Counted from the first letter of the stretch, positions 19,769 through 31,628 are shown. The stretch: DNA of 64,000 bases from Tilletia caries (GCA_032718865.1 JALUTQ010000018.1:186001-250000), one strand, 5' to 3'. Notes: generated from the letters alone by a model not told the origin. Translations and numbers: made by a program.

Positions 19769-21953
19769 ATGAGTGACATCACAGCGGTAACCAAGGACGC
19801 GCCCGAGCTCGATGCCGCGGCTGCCCACAGCGCCAAGGCAGGAGCGAACGATGTCGACCTCCAGCGCGACGAACACAATGAGGAGGACGACCGGACGGCC
19901 GATGACACCGAGCAAGGAGAGCTGCCTCAGGACAGCAAGGAGGCCAACACTGAGGGGGGAAAGATTCGAACCCTTCTCTCTGTGCTGCGTGAGTACAGGG
20001 ACGCGTTCGTGTTGCTGTTCATGTGTTTGTAAGTGTTGCTAATAGACCCCGACGTCTGTGCCTTTTTGCGCGGTCATAGGCAAATTTGGTCAGTCATGTG
20101 CATTGCACTCGCCTGGATGTGATCTCCAGGGACTGAACACTCTCTGTCTGCAGTCGGCGTCAAGGACCTCGCCTCCCAGCGCTTCAGTCTCCCGGCGAAC
20201 TTGCTCCATCCGCAGGCCAACCTCGACTATTGGTGAGTAAGGGTTCGCATGCCTGCGCGTTTGTACATTCTGACGAACTTTACTTCCATCACAGGTGCTA
20301 CTTCGATCGGCCTGATTTCTTCGCCGTGATCCCCGAGATGGAGGATCCGCTCGACCGCATGCTCGCCGTCGTCCGCTACGGCTTCTCCAAGGAACTCAAG
20401 TTCTACGACGGCAAAATCGTCAAGCCGTTCAACTCGATCCTCGGGGAGCACTTCCGATGCCACTGGCAGCTCGCCATACCCGTCCTCGACCCTCAGCAGG
20501 GCGGTCTCGTTCCCGTCGAAGGACTACGCGTCGACAAGCCCAAATCGCTGCCCCTGCCCAGCCTCACTGTCCCCGAGGACCGAGCTGCTGTGACGCCGGC
20601 GATGAGTCGGAATGCCTCAAGAGAGTCCAGTCCGCCTGCGAAAGGTCTCGCGCGCTTCATCGGTGGGAAGAGGTCCGGAACAACTTCGGCGGGCGGGGCA
20701 ATTTCACCTGCCAGGGACTCAGCAGGCCCTTCGCAGCCCGCTCTCGAAGCCCTCCTTAACGGGACCGCTCTCGTCTCTTCCACAAGCGGCGAAAGGACAG
20801 AGCGCAGGATCGTCCAGCTCGTCGAACAGACTTCACATCACCCTCCTGTGTCGTGCTACTACGTAAGCACTGACAATGTAGAGGCGTACGGCGTCGATCA
20901 GCTTGCTGCCCGTTTCACTGGGTCTAGTACGTATCTCCCATTATTAGTTTGTTGTTATGGATTCCAAAACGCGCTGACTGATTTACGCCGCGCCCGCGTT
21001 CACAGGTGTCAAAATTGGGCCAGGCGCTTTTGCCAAGGGCATTTTTATCAAGTTAAAGGAGGGAGCTAAGGGCGGGTCTGTAGGCGAGGAGTACCAGGTG
21101 AGTCTTGGCAAGCTCCCGCATCCCACTGAGCGCTGGGTCCCGATTTCTGAAATACGCGTCTGCAATGACTCCCGCGCGCCGAATTTGCATAGGCAACTCA
21201 CGCGACAGCGAGCATCAACGGCCTCCTCCGCGGCAGTCTCTGGCTCTCTGTCGCCGACCAGTCCTACATCACCTGCCGGGGCGGCTCTCGTCCAGGCCTC
21301 CGAATGCGCGCCATCATCGAATACAAGGAAGAAAGCTGGGTTGGAAAGGCCAAGTACGCGCTCACCGGCATCATCTACGAGTATGACCCTGCTGCCTTCG
21401 AAAGCGAGGGTGATGGCAGCATCATGGAGCGACACAAGAAGATTGCCGACGTGGCCCCGGAAAACATCAAAGTCCACATCAACGGATGCTGGAAGGGCAT
21501 GATCACCTACAAGCTCACCTCGGCGCCTGAGTCGGAACCAGCCCGGACGCTGATCGATTTGAGCGAATTGGCCGTGCTGCCGAAGCAGGTCCGTCCGCTC
21601 GAAGAGCATGAGCCGTTGGAGAGTCGACGGGTGTGGAGGAATGTGATTGAGGCGATTCATGCGAAGAATTTCAGTCGGGCGACGAAGGAGAAGCAGATTG
21701 TGGAACAACGGCAGCGCGATGAGGCTGCGGAGCGGAAAAAGGCGGGAACAGAGTGAGTACCCACTTCTTATTTCCCACGTTGTGGCCGCGTACAGAGAAC
21801 GCTTTCTTCTCCGGAAGGTAGCTGACACCTTGGTTGCCTTTCAGATACTACCCTCAATTCTTTGAGAAGGAATACCAGAATGGACGACCGACGCTGACGG
21901 CCAAGGGACGGGAGGTAGTGGAAAGTATGCTGAAGGCCGGGACGTCCGCGTAA
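19769..21953 (+). CDS. oxysterol-binding protein (Osh/Kes1-type lipid transfer protein)
   Basis: Seven exons: 19769-19988, 20080-20088, 20154-20232, 20295-20926, 21006-21097, 21193-21752 and 21845-21953, 566 residues. The 9-nt second exon supplies Arg-Lys-Phe so that LLSVLRKFVGVKDLASQRFSLP reads through. The ORP domain fills nearly the whole protein: PVEGLR, LNSILGEHF-like KPFNSILGEHFRCHW, and the family signature EQTSHHPPVSCYY. There is a Ser/Pro-rich insertion (about 180-260) between the lid region and the signature. No PH or ankyrin domain is present, so it is a short Osh4/Kes1-like form moving sterol and PI4P between membranes. The C-terminus has the typical YYPQFFEKEY. Confidence 0.93.
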
Positions 21954-22695
21954 ACAAGGAACATGAAACATCCTGCGGAGGAAGGAAGGAGTCGCTTGGA
22001 CATCATCAGCGTCGCCCTCCTTCGGCAGAGAATTCTGGACATTCTTGCTCGCTCCGCCAGACGGGAACGGGTCTCTATTCTATTATGTGATGTGAAAATT
22101 CCTCCTCCCCCATTCTCTTCTTTTCCCTTCGTTTGCATCCCCTTTTGCCTGCTCGCTTCCCACTCATGACTTTCGTTGACTTCACCAACCCCCTCCCGTG
22201 TCCCGCCCTGTCTATTCGCACCAATACCCTTCTTGAACCGGTTCAAGCTACTTTGCAGAACGTAACGTCCCTCTCCCATCAGTCTATGGCGAGCCAGTCG
22301 CGAACCAGACGCAGTCGAGTGGAGGAGGAAACCAACGGGCCTATGTTCTGGGTAACGATGATGGATGTTGGTACAGATGGAGAGAGAGATGAGAATCCAG
22401 GGGGTCCCAGGATCAGGGACATGAGAGCCGAGGCGATCACGACAGAGAGGTGACCTGGAAAGGTGCCATGACAGGAGAAAGCAGTGACGAAGGGCGCTTC
22501 AGCGCGTCAGAAAGATAATACCGTGTCGTGAAGATGGAAAAGGGCCAAAACCGAGATTCATGACAAGCCAAAAGACCAGTGTCGAGGCGTTGCGTTGCGT
22601 TCGTTAAATCGTCCGTTAGATTCGACGCCCCGCGCCGTCTAGAGGTTCGCAGTCAGCTCCGGAAACCTCGAGGTGATCGTGTTGACGGAGTCGGT
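21954..22695. other. intergenic between convergent genes
   Basis: 742 bp between convergent stops. An ORF at 22133-22453 has no recognisable domain and is probably chance. Nothing else seen. Confidence 0.5.
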
Positions 22696-24354
22696 CTAGG
22701 GAGCTGGTCGACCCCAGACGAACCCTGGGTTTTCCTCGGAGTCGTACGGCTTCAGCTCTCCTAGAGCGCGTCGGAGGTGGTCATCCTTGAGGAAGGAAAG
22801 CACACGAGGTTAGTAACTCCGGAACTTGGGTTCTAGGATTTCGCGCCAACCAAAGTAGAAAAGGCCAGGGAAAAGACTTACCACGTCGTCGATGAGCCGC
22901 GCAAACTCCACCAGGTCCACAGTAGGTCTAATAAGGTCCGGTCGCGCACCACGTGTCGTGCTGTCACTGCTGGCCTTGGACTCGAGGGCCCGTCGGCGCT
23001 CGCGAAGGGTGCGCGAATACGTCGCCAGTTTATCTTGGACGAGTTCGATCCGGCTCTGGACCCACTGGTCATAGAGCTCATTCCAATCACTACAGGTGAG
23101 GATGTTCTTCAGGTTCGACACGTCTCGGAAGGATGTATGCTTGGGTCGGAAGCTCGTCACCATGGTGATCCGTTCCGAGGCGCCGATGCAGGGGAGAGCG
23201 GCGTGCTTGATGTAGCCGCCTTGCATGACGACCGCACAGCCGATTTCTGGGCCGATGGCCTTGATGATACTGCCGTCGCCGCGGACGATGGCCGTCTCCC
23301 CACCGCGCATCGTGGACACCTGGAAGAGAAAGTGAGGGATGGTGCGTCAGAGACCCTTGTCGTTGTCCAGATGAAGGAACCACACAAAGCTCACGTCAGA
23401 AAGCATGAGCACGACCACGATCGGGTACGCGTCCTTGTGCCATCCGACCACAAGGTTGTTCATATCGGGTTCTTCCTGTCCTACTTGTGGCGGGGCTTCG
23501 AGGCGCTTCGACGATGTCTTTGCGTTCTCCGCAGGGCTCGTGGGAGGGCTGTGAGGGAGCTGTATTGCGCCTGCAGCAAAGGGGTCCTCTTTGAGGGTGG
23601 CGAGGTACTGCTTGCGGGTCATGCCGGAAGGGACTTGGATCTGAGGTAGCACAAAACCAGGCATGGGAAGAGAGTGAGCTTAGCGTCGACATGTAAATCC
23701 CGCGCTCGGAAGGTGTCTCACGTTGACGTGCCCAAGCTCGAGATCAAACACAGGAACGACTTCACATCCAGCTGCTTTGCTGACCATCGCGAGAGCTGAA
23801 GGACGAAGATTCACAACTTGAGCGCGTCTGAATGAAGTGAGCCACAAATTCAAAGACACAGCTCACTCTCTGGAGCCGTCCAGAAGTCATAAACGACCCT
23901 GGCAGTAGCGGCAGCCATCCCGCGAAGCTGGCAATGCGGACCCGTCATATCGCTAGTGATCATGTAGCGGTCGAGAACTTCCTTACGGAAGAGGTCTCGG
24001 CGGAGCGCTTTGACGCCTTCCAGTGTGCAGAGCTTGAAGGGTGCCGTCACGCCTACGGGAGCCTGCGTCGTGGGAGCGGTTGGATCAGCGTAGACGGACA
24101 GGTTAGCCTGAAGTCAGATCAAGCAGGCGGGAATCAGGATTTCTTGGAGGGTCCATTTGACGTACCGGCGCATCGTCGAGACCGAGCTCCTACATCGACG
24201 AAGTCGCATTTAGATGAAAGGGGCCGATCAGCTCGCTGAAAGTCTGGGTTTAGGAAAGGAAGCAATGATAGGTAGGGCTCACCTTCATGGAAAGACGATA
24301 CTCTGGCTCGACATAGGGTGCCAGGTGAACATTGGGATCGAATTGGGAGCTCAT
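22696..24354 (-). CDS. fungal 2OG-Fe(II) dioxygenase-like protein
   Basis: Seven exons: 24354-24283, 24189-24166 (24 nt), 24062-23867, 23816-23722, 23640-23395, 23319-22882 and 22785-22696, 386 residues, all in phase. A double-stranded beta-helix iron site is visible: HxD in VVGWHKDAYP (His197, Asp199), distal His in MQGGYIKHAAL (His250), and an Arg in SERITMVTSFRP (Arg261) suited to bind the 2-oxoglutarate carboxylate. The pattern matches a fungal family often annotated as 2OG-Fe(II) oxygenase in metabolic clusters; the substrate is unknown. It has a Ser/Pro/Glu-rich insertion just before HxD. The acceptor of exon 4 is CTCAAG, weaker than the rest. No signal peptide. Confidence 0.8.
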
Positions 24355-27300
24355 CGTGACGTCTGCTTCTGTCTGGGGGTCAAATGGTGAGGCAGGCAGG
24401 AGTGAGTGGCTGCACCGATAGGGGGATAAGACAGTAGGGAGAGGAGGAAAAGAGAAAAGAGGAGGAGAGGAGGGAATGGGAGAGGAGGGGAACAGGGAGA
24501 AAAGTCAGGCCCGGTCTCTTTATATGCAGCGAGTTATTCAACGCCTGACTCCAGAACCTCCCCGCTCAGCTCGCAGAATCTCAGGAAAGGCGAAGATGGC
24601 GGAAATAGGAGACCTGCAAAAGAAAAAGTGAGCCATGACATGGAGGTAGTGCGTAAACGCTGATTCTCATTCATTTGGGGGGAAGTGAGGTTCAGCCAGG
24701 CTGAGGAGCGGATCCCCTTCCGCGCTGTCCTGGCCTGCATGTCTGCAACGACTTGCACCCTCAACCCAAGGTCATGCACCGATAGGAGATCTGAAGACTG
24801 AGAGTTATCAGTGAGTAAAGCAGAGGGCTAGCACACGCATAGAAGCCTTGCTGCTTCCGCCATAGAGCGGGAGTGAGAAGGATGGGGAGAAAGAAACTTT
24901 ATGAAAAACAAAAGATTTCTGCCGGGCTCCGCGAGGCTGGGTGCCGGGTGGTGTTCGTTTGCTTGGAGCTCGCGCGCCTGCCTGGATCTCATCTCTGCCT
25001 GCGCTGAGGGGACGTTCTTTGGGAACAGGCGAAGGAGCCGCTGTAAAGGAGCAGTGGCCAGTGAGGCGTGGCCGCGCGGGGTACGTTCGCGCCTCAATCA
25101 GGTGAAACGGGGAGCCACGGCCGACGGAAGTCTCGATTCGTGCCCAGCGTTCTGCGTGATCAAGGAAAGAAGGAAGGATGAAGCAAGGGTCCCACTTGGT
25201 TCCCCACAGGGTAAGTGGTCGGTCGCAGTGTAGCTCATTTGGATATTACCTCGCACTGACTTACTCTGACCTCGTCTCCGCCCGGCGGACCCCTTTCGCA
25301 CGTTCGTGGAGTGGCGCCAAACGACCTAAGGAGATGAGCTTCTTGCGCTTGGATGCTGCCTTTCCGCCTGGCGCCCGGCGAGCCGCGAGAGGCCGGAGCA
25401 TGCTGCATGCTGCATGCTGCATGGATCCCCTTCGGCGTTGAGATATTGACATTCGACACTTTACGTGGGGGAAGCAGGAGCGCATGTCAATAAAGTGTTC
25501 AAGAAGGGAGTAAGGGACCGCGCAGGCCATGTTCCAACCCGGAAGGCCATCCGTCCTTATTGTCGCTCGCCGCGATACCGCCTGCGGCCAGAGACACACC
25601 TGCTGACCTGCAGCATGGCTCTAAAGTGAAAGCATGGATCGTGGAACCTTTGGAAGCCTTCTATGTACTGCATAAGTGCATGCGTGCCATATAGCGTGCC
25701 GCACGCTGAGCCAGATGGAAGTCGGAATTCTCATGCTCGTTGGCTGGCCCCAGCATCGTCGTCGTCGACCTGAAGCAGCGGTCTGACGCCTGAAGAGAAT
25801 AAGAAAAACAGAACATCAGCGACCGCCTGCTTCTCATCTGTGAGTACTTGGCCGAGACCAGCTATGGGTAGGCGTAGGACATGCCCCGTCGCCGCCTGGA
25901 GCTCCTGTCTTAGCGCAAACACTCAGCCGTTGCCCGTTCCTACAAACTCCAGTAGAAGAGCAGTCGTTCGAGATAGAGGCCAAGAAACCAAGAGTGGAGA
26001 GCTGATCGAGCGGCGAGCGGTCCCCGAAGCACAAACAGAAGCGTTCAGGCGGTCAGGGAGTGGCCATGGCATGGCTCCTGCTGGAGAAGCTCAAACAAGA
26101 GTCAAGGTGAGGGAACGGAAAGACATCCGCGCGCGGGGGACACCCCAGGCTTCCCAGTTTTGCCTCACTAGGCTCCATTGAATGGCACTCATAAGAGCCT
26201 AACAGGGCAAAACACCGCCTTTCCTTGGTTATACATATGTATGATGAGAAAATGAAAAGGCCTTTCTCCGCGTGGCCAACATCCCTCCTCGCAACCATGC
26301 CTTTCCGTGCTCTTACCTGAACCTGGATGCCATCCACATCCACACATAGTCACACAAGGTAAAGCAAGGCCTTAGTCGTTGAGGTAGCGATGAAGTTGCT
26401 TTTGGGCCTCGTTTGCGCGCAACCGGTGCTGATTCTGACCACCAGCGGCCTTTCAAAGATAACTGACCCTCCCTATTTCTCAACTCTGCTGTGACTCTGA
26501 CCCTTCAATACCTTCCCTTGTTTATTTTTCCAACGCTGACTGTATCTGATATATCGCAGGGATACTTCATGAGTAACTGGGTCAATTTTGAAGTCATTTG
26601 GATCATATCTCGCCTCTCTGTAGTCTGTGTGCTGGTGACATTTGAATGATATGCTTATGCTTACATTTTCCATCCCATCCATCTCGATCGCTGATCCTCT
26701 CTTCTATCTGATTATCCCTTACTCCTCTCACTTGTCTTTATAGTGTATATCTTTGAAATGCAGCTTCTTTCCCTCTTCTAGCTGCGGTCCAGCACCCCTG
26801 CCGCCCTTGCGAGCACTCTAGGCTCGTCCAGGTCCTTCCTCCCTGTTTCATTTTCAGCTCGCATACATGTGAAAAGGTACGTACGCCCCCGAAACGTTCC
26901 CCAAAGCATATTTGCATACTTACATACCATTCCCCCTTCATTTCGTCACCTTCCAGGCTCTGGTTGCGTTTCAGCGACATCAGATGCCTCCAAATCCTCC
27001 GATCACCGGTGAGTACATACTTCCTTGGATTTTTCACTGCTCATATTATCTTATCACTCTCTAAATAGCTTTTTCCTGACTCCATAGGGTACTCTTGTAC
27101 TTGTGAAAGCATTCTGGAGCCGCTGTGACTCTCTAACGCTCCTAGGCATATGCCAATCCTGTTTCTATCCTGTTCTTTTTCAATACACATGATTTTTTCC
27201 TTACCATGCCCCATTCTCCGATTCAAATCTCATTCTGAAAGGCTCTATGAGCTCACAGTGAGCATATCTTTCGAACGTATACATTTTTGTGTTTTTGAAG

Positions 27301-27420
27301 TTTGAGGTGTTGGAAAGTCAGGTGCAGTTGGTGCACCAAGAAGTGTCTAGGCATGCACGTCGTGTCATTGTCTGGAAATTGTGAACTTCCACACACGACC
27401 ATGCTACCACTCAGAATTCA
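24355..27420. other. gene-poor region, part 1
   Basis: About 3.1 kb with no ORF that has a recognisable domain or a coherent exon series. GC content falls toward 26.4-27.4 kb. The first few hundred bases are the promoter of the dioxygenase-like gene. A tandem CATGCTG repeat lies at 25399-25423. I see no RNA gene. Confidence 0.5.
25399..25423. repeat. 7-bp tandem repeat (CATGCTG)
   Basis: About 3.5 perfect copies of CATGCTG in non-coding DNA. Confidence 0.85.
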
Positions 27421-27465
27421 ACATATAACAAAAATGGTACCTGTTTGCTTGAATGATCTCAGAGA

Positions 27466-27630
27466 CCTTGCCTGCCGAGTTTGAGCCTGTTCTGAGCAGT
27501 ACTGACCCCACAGGGAAAGGAAAACAGGTCAGAAATCGAGCGGGAATCGAGCTGGAATCGATTTCTCACGCGTTGACGGTCACTCGTCCGCCAATACTGC
27601 TCTGAACAGGTTCAAAGTCGGCAGGCGAGG
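27466..27630. repeat. foldback inverted repeat / small MITE
   Basis: Left arm 27466-27504 begins CCTTGCCTGCCGAGTTTGAG; the right arm 27592-27630 is its imperfect reverse complement (CCTCGCCTGCCGACTTTGAA). The loop is about 90 bp. A weaker outer match (AAAATGGTACCT near 27432 and its complement near 27655) extends the symmetry. No coding capacity. Confidence 0.75.
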
Positions 27631-28757
27631 CCCCTAATATAGCATGAGTAGGTAGGTACCATTTTTATGTTGTGTTAAAACTTGAACAGTTGGGTGGTTC
27701 AGTTTGGTGTTCCCGAACTTCCTTGTAATTCATTGCCGCACACATTTCATCGGTGGATGCGAAGTACACCTGGATGTTTAATACCCAAGAACACAACATA
27801 AATCTGGATGTAGACGATAGGTATGTCCATTGCGAGCTCATAGAGCCTTCCAGACTGAGAATCAAATCAAAAAAGGGAGAGCGGCGGGAAAAATAGTAGC
27901 GACGAAAGAGCGGAATGACCCCAAACAGAAATGACATATGCTAAGATCCAGTAGAAGGTCACAGAGACACAAGACAGGCTTCATAGGAACCGGTTTGGAA
28001 TTAAGAGCCAGGAAATATCTGTTTGAGAGTGTGATGTATTGCTGTCAGTGGAAAGGAAGCGGAAAAAAGGGGCCAGGTGAGATGCTCACCTAAAGCCGAC
28101 AGTCCGGGCCATAACGGGTCCTGGGAGCGCAACCAGGCTGCAGAGGCAAGCAAAAATGGGCGATAATGGTGTGTCAGTGTACAACGCTACTATGTGAGGA
28201 GTTTGAGGGTTGTACGTACCGTTATCGTGAAATAGCAGACCCAAAGCAGATAGTGGTCAGTGGACAGTGAGTGAGAGCACTGAGGGACACTTACAAGGCG
28301 AGAAGAACGTCCCAGTCGCAACCAATTGTGGTTAAAATAGGTTCAAATTGAAGGTATAGACTGTTACTACATGTGGAAAGAAGAAGGGGGCCAGCAGATG
28401 AAAGGGAAAGGTGAGCTGGAAACTGGAAGGGGAAGGAGAGTGTGAGCAGCGAGCCATCGTCTTAAGTCATCGATCTTTGCCGGCGCATGGGGAGGCATTT
28501 TGCAGAGCGGAATACGGCACAACCTGATCGTTCAGCACAATCCCTTCCATTATAGCTCTTTCTCTTCCAAAGCGATCTGATGTTTGATCTAGCCGCGAGC
28601 ATTCTGGCGGAGGGCGAGGAGCTGGATGTGGCGATTTTAGCTGGCTGGGAGTTGAGTGAAGCCACGTGGTGACGTGGCAGCACAGTGGCTTCTGAATTCT
28701 CGCGACACGGTGTGGCTCGCTATGTTTGCCTTGTTAGGCTCTACACGCAAGTAACCT
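27631..28757. other. gene-poor region, part 2
   Basis: About 1.1 kb of AT-richer DNA with no convincing ORF or RNA gene. Confidence 0.45.
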
Positions 28758-29485
28758 GAATGTCCCGGATCTATGGTCGATTCGCCCCGAGCATGAGGCG
28801 ATTGGCCCCGTAAGCGTTTTTTGAATTGAGCCCGTAAGATGAGGCGATTCAGCCCGTAATTATCGGCGACTGAACCCATAAACAAAGGCGATTGAGCCCA
28901 TAAAGATGGTCGATTGGCCCCATAAGGCAGGGCACTGGCCCCATAAAAATCTCAAATCGCCTTTGGCGACCTTCCCTGCTTCCAAATCTTCCAGATAAAT
29001 TATTCTACAGCGGCCAGGGTGCCTGAAGTAACTGTACTGAGCTTCCAGGGTCATATCCGGTCATAGTCGGGCCGGGATGGCGGTCTTCGGCGACGTAATT
29101 CACTTTGAGAGCTCGTCGACGGGCAGAAACGCTTCACAGAAGCTCGACTTGTGTGTGAGTTGAACCCTCTTACATACCTGAAGGCCCGACCGGTCGTTTG
29201 GACAGTGTCAGTACACACTACCGCTCTATCCGGCTGAAATAGACATTACGGGCTCTGTCCACCATCTTTATGGGCTCTGTCCACCATCTTTATGGGGCCA
29301 ATCGACCATCTTTATGGGTTCAATGTACTAATCTTACGGGGTCAATGCACCAAAATTGCGTTTTTTTACGGGCTCAATCGACCATCTTTATGGGGTCACA
29401 TGACCATCTTTATGGGGTCACTCAACCATAGATCGGGGTCAGTGCCGGGGTGCTCGGGGCGAACCGACCATAGATCGGGACATTC
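28758..29485. mobile_element. inverted-repeat element with 22-bp subterminal arrays
   Basis: Terminal inverted repeats of about 35 bp: left GAATGTCCCGGATCTATGG and onward to CGCCCCGAGCA, right the reverse complement (GAATGTCCCGATCTATGG). Inside each end is an array of about 22-bp units, each unit being a conserved CCCATAAA/CCCGTAA core plus GATGGTCGATTG-like spacer. The left array covers about 28780-28950 and the right, in opposite orientation, about 29245-29440. Only about 290 bp separate the arrays, so it is a deleted, non-autonomous copy. Arrayed subterminal repeats in opposite orientation are typical transposase-binding sites in CACTA-like elements; superfamily is not settled because no clear target duplication was found. 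Confidence 0.7.
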
Positions 29486-29502
29486 ACCCGTTCTCGCTCT
29501 TA

Positions 29503-30088
29503 CACCAGCAGACCATGGGGACAGTTTGTGGCGGTCCCGCGGGATCTCCCGGGGCGGTCCCAGATCTGTATGGGCCCAGCCAGCGGGGGACTGTCCCGGC
29601 GGCGTTTCCTCCGCTATCCCGGGACTGACTGGGAGCGAAATCCTGGGACCGGCACCGGGACCGCCCCAGGACTGTCCGAGAAAGAGATTTTCAGAATATA
29701 AAAAAGAAAGAATCAAACTTTGTGGGGTTCGAACTCACGACCCGCACAATCAGAATGACCAGTGCTTTCCACTGGACCATACGCGCTTTTTCAGCATGCC
29801 AAATTATTCTCTAATCAGTACTTATACACTACAAATTGGCATTATCGCGAGGCTGGTTAAGAAAACTCGCCCAAAAGTCTCGGATCACACCTCAGGGAAC
29901 CACCCTGAGCATAGGCATTTGGAAAGAAGAGTAGATTATCCTGTTATTTACATTGACAGTCTTGGGACGGTCCCCGTGGGACAATACCGGGGTTTTTGCG
30001 CTAGGACAGTCCCGGTCAGCCCTGTGGTCTCATCCCGGGACACTCCCGCCCTGGGACCCTCCCAGTCAGTCCCCCAGGGCTGCTGGTG
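29503..30088. mobile_element. TA-flanked element with GGGAC-rich inverted repeats and a tRNA-like core
   Basis: 586 bp, flanked by TA (29501-29502, 30089-30090). The ends are CACCAGCAG and its complement CTGCTGGTG, extended by degenerate inverted repeats rich in GGGACNGTCCC over about 150 bp each side. The interior holds a Pol III-promoter-like segment on the minus strand (29786-29722). No coding capacity. Confidence 0.65.
29722..29786 (-). repeat. tRNA-derived sequence (A box and B box), not a functional tRNA
   Basis: The minus strand reads TATGGTCCAGTGG (A-box like) followed about 35 nt later by GAGTTCGAACCCC (B box), then CCACAAAG. Spacing fits a tRNA, with an imperfect T stem. The would-be acceptor stem GCGCGTA has no partner downstream, so it cannot be a working tRNA. 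It is followed by a T-rich tract, as in tRNA-derived SINE heads. Confidence 0.6.
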
Positions 30089-30090
30089 TA

Positions 30091-31075
30091 CTGGTGTCAT
30101 TCAATGGAGCCTACACTGCGGGCAAATTCTAGCGTTAGAGTAACGCTAGCCGAAACTTCTCAGAGTGCTACGAGACCCCTGTAGGAGGTGGGCTCATGAG
30201 TTTTCCTGAGGGCTTAGAGCATAAATGGGAGCCACTAGGAGGATTCCCCTCTGAGGCCCTCCCGAGTGGTGGATCCAGAGGGACTCAGGAAGGTTGCTTA
30301 CATAAGCCCCGATCCCAGAGGAGCTAAAATTGAATTTCAAAAAATAAAAATTCCGCATGCGGGAATGGATCACACGACTGGCCACCACACCCACTTCCAC
30401 ACATACATACTACCACCTATACTATCAGCGTTTGATACAGAAATCACTCTATTTGTTACAATATATACCAAAACATATTTTTGTTGTCGACGATAAATGG
30501 CATTCTGTCGCGCTGAGCTGGTGCAGTGGATGAAGATTTGACGACGGCGCGCAACAGCACTCTTTTACTATGCACAGTTATGAAGATATGAAATTTACTC
30601 CTAGCCACTCATGACCTTGAGACTCCAGTGTGACTCCTAGGCCTCGTTTCCCTAGGGCTCCGGGGCGTTTTTCTGTAGTCTTTGTAGTGCCTTGCGGCTC
30701 TAGCATCTCGGGAGTCCCCGACTTCATTTGGCGGTGTAGTGGGGCAAAACTCAGATACTCAGACGCCATAGGACGCGGGGGAGGTGGACCTGCACAGTGC
30801 GTGCGAAGATGCGCAAGATTTGTCAGCGGGTAAATCATGAGACTTTATCATGACCCTGTCTGCCGATCTGAGACTTCCGAGAGCATCACGGTCAGCACTC
30901 AGCAGAGGCTGACCCAGCGCCGCTCCAAGCTGGCTATTCACCACGACCACCACCGCGACTCCCAAAGCAAGCCAGCTCAAGAACAGCTCCTCAGCTCCTC
31001 AGCTCCCCCACATTCTCCCACCACAACTGCTGCACCGTCCCTAAAGCCACACCTAGAAATACAGACCGTCCAGAA
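30091..31075. other. intergenic / upstream of Cbp6-like gene
   Basis: No gene recognised. A stretch at about 30350-30395 on the minus strand (GTGGTGGCCAGTCG then GTGTGATCCATTCCC) weakly resembles another Pol III promoter followed by an AT-rich tract. The last 200 bp are probably the promoter of the following gene. Confidence 0.4.
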
Positions 31076-31628
31076 ATGGCCCGCCAAACCTCAACAGCCC
31101 TCACACGCGGCTACCTCGACCGCCTCCTCTCCATCGGCGCCTCCTGGCCCGTAGACCCCCTCCGCCCAGACCTCCACTTCGGCCGCGCCATCGAGCACGC
31201 CGCGCGGAAAGCTCTGCTCAAGAAGACGAGCGTTGCCGCCTCGCCATCACCCGCAGCGACGGGGGCCGGGGCGAATGGCGATGGGCTGGTGTTGCGCGAG
31301 TTGAATGCGGGGAGTGGGTCCGATGTTGAGATTGTTGAGAGGGCGGCGGCGGCGCTGGAGCAACTGCGTGCGAATAAGGCGTTGAAGAAGGTGAGAGAGA
31401 GAGACTTGCGCTCTAAACCGTTCATGCACACCTGCCCTCCTTTTAACTGATTGATCTTCTGTGTCTGTCCAATTTCAGATGCCCACCCCACGGACGATCC
31501 TCAAGCCTGCTTCCCAGCCAGAATACTACGCCCGCCTCGTCCAAGGTCTCGACCGAGCCGCACGCGGGGAGGACATCTCCCCCACGTTCCAAGAGAAGGT
31601 CTCGCGTTTCTTCGGTCGCGTGCCATGA
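31076..31628 (+). CDS. Cbp6/UQCC2-like mitochondrial complex III assembly factor
   Basis: Two exons, 31076-31390 and 31479-31628, 154 residues. The protein starts MARQTSTALTRGYLDRLLSI and has WPVDPLRPDLHFGRAIEHAARKALL. Human UQCC2 and fungal Cbp6 have the same short helix, WPVD and charged-helix arrangement. A central Ala/Gly-rich insertion (about 55-75) is followed by a helix (AAAALEQLRANKALKK) and a conserved end (TILKPASQPEYYARLVQGLD). The family binds newly made cytochrome b in mitochondria. The assignment rests on pattern, not alignment, so it is moderate. It converges with OPI3, 130 bp between stops. Confidence 0.65.

Noticed and set aside
22133..22453. 106-codon ORF between convergent genes
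   Set aside because: No domain, no splice context; likely chance.
28758..29485. CRISPR array (22-bp spaced repeats)
   Set aside because: Eukaryotic DNA, units are contiguous and degenerate without unique spacers, and the arrays are in mirror orientation inside TIRs.
29722..29786. Functional tRNA gene
   Set aside because: A and B boxes are present but the acceptor stem cannot pair, so it is tRNA-derived only.
30350..30395. Second SINE-like Pol III head
   Set aside because: The B box is too degenerate to claim.
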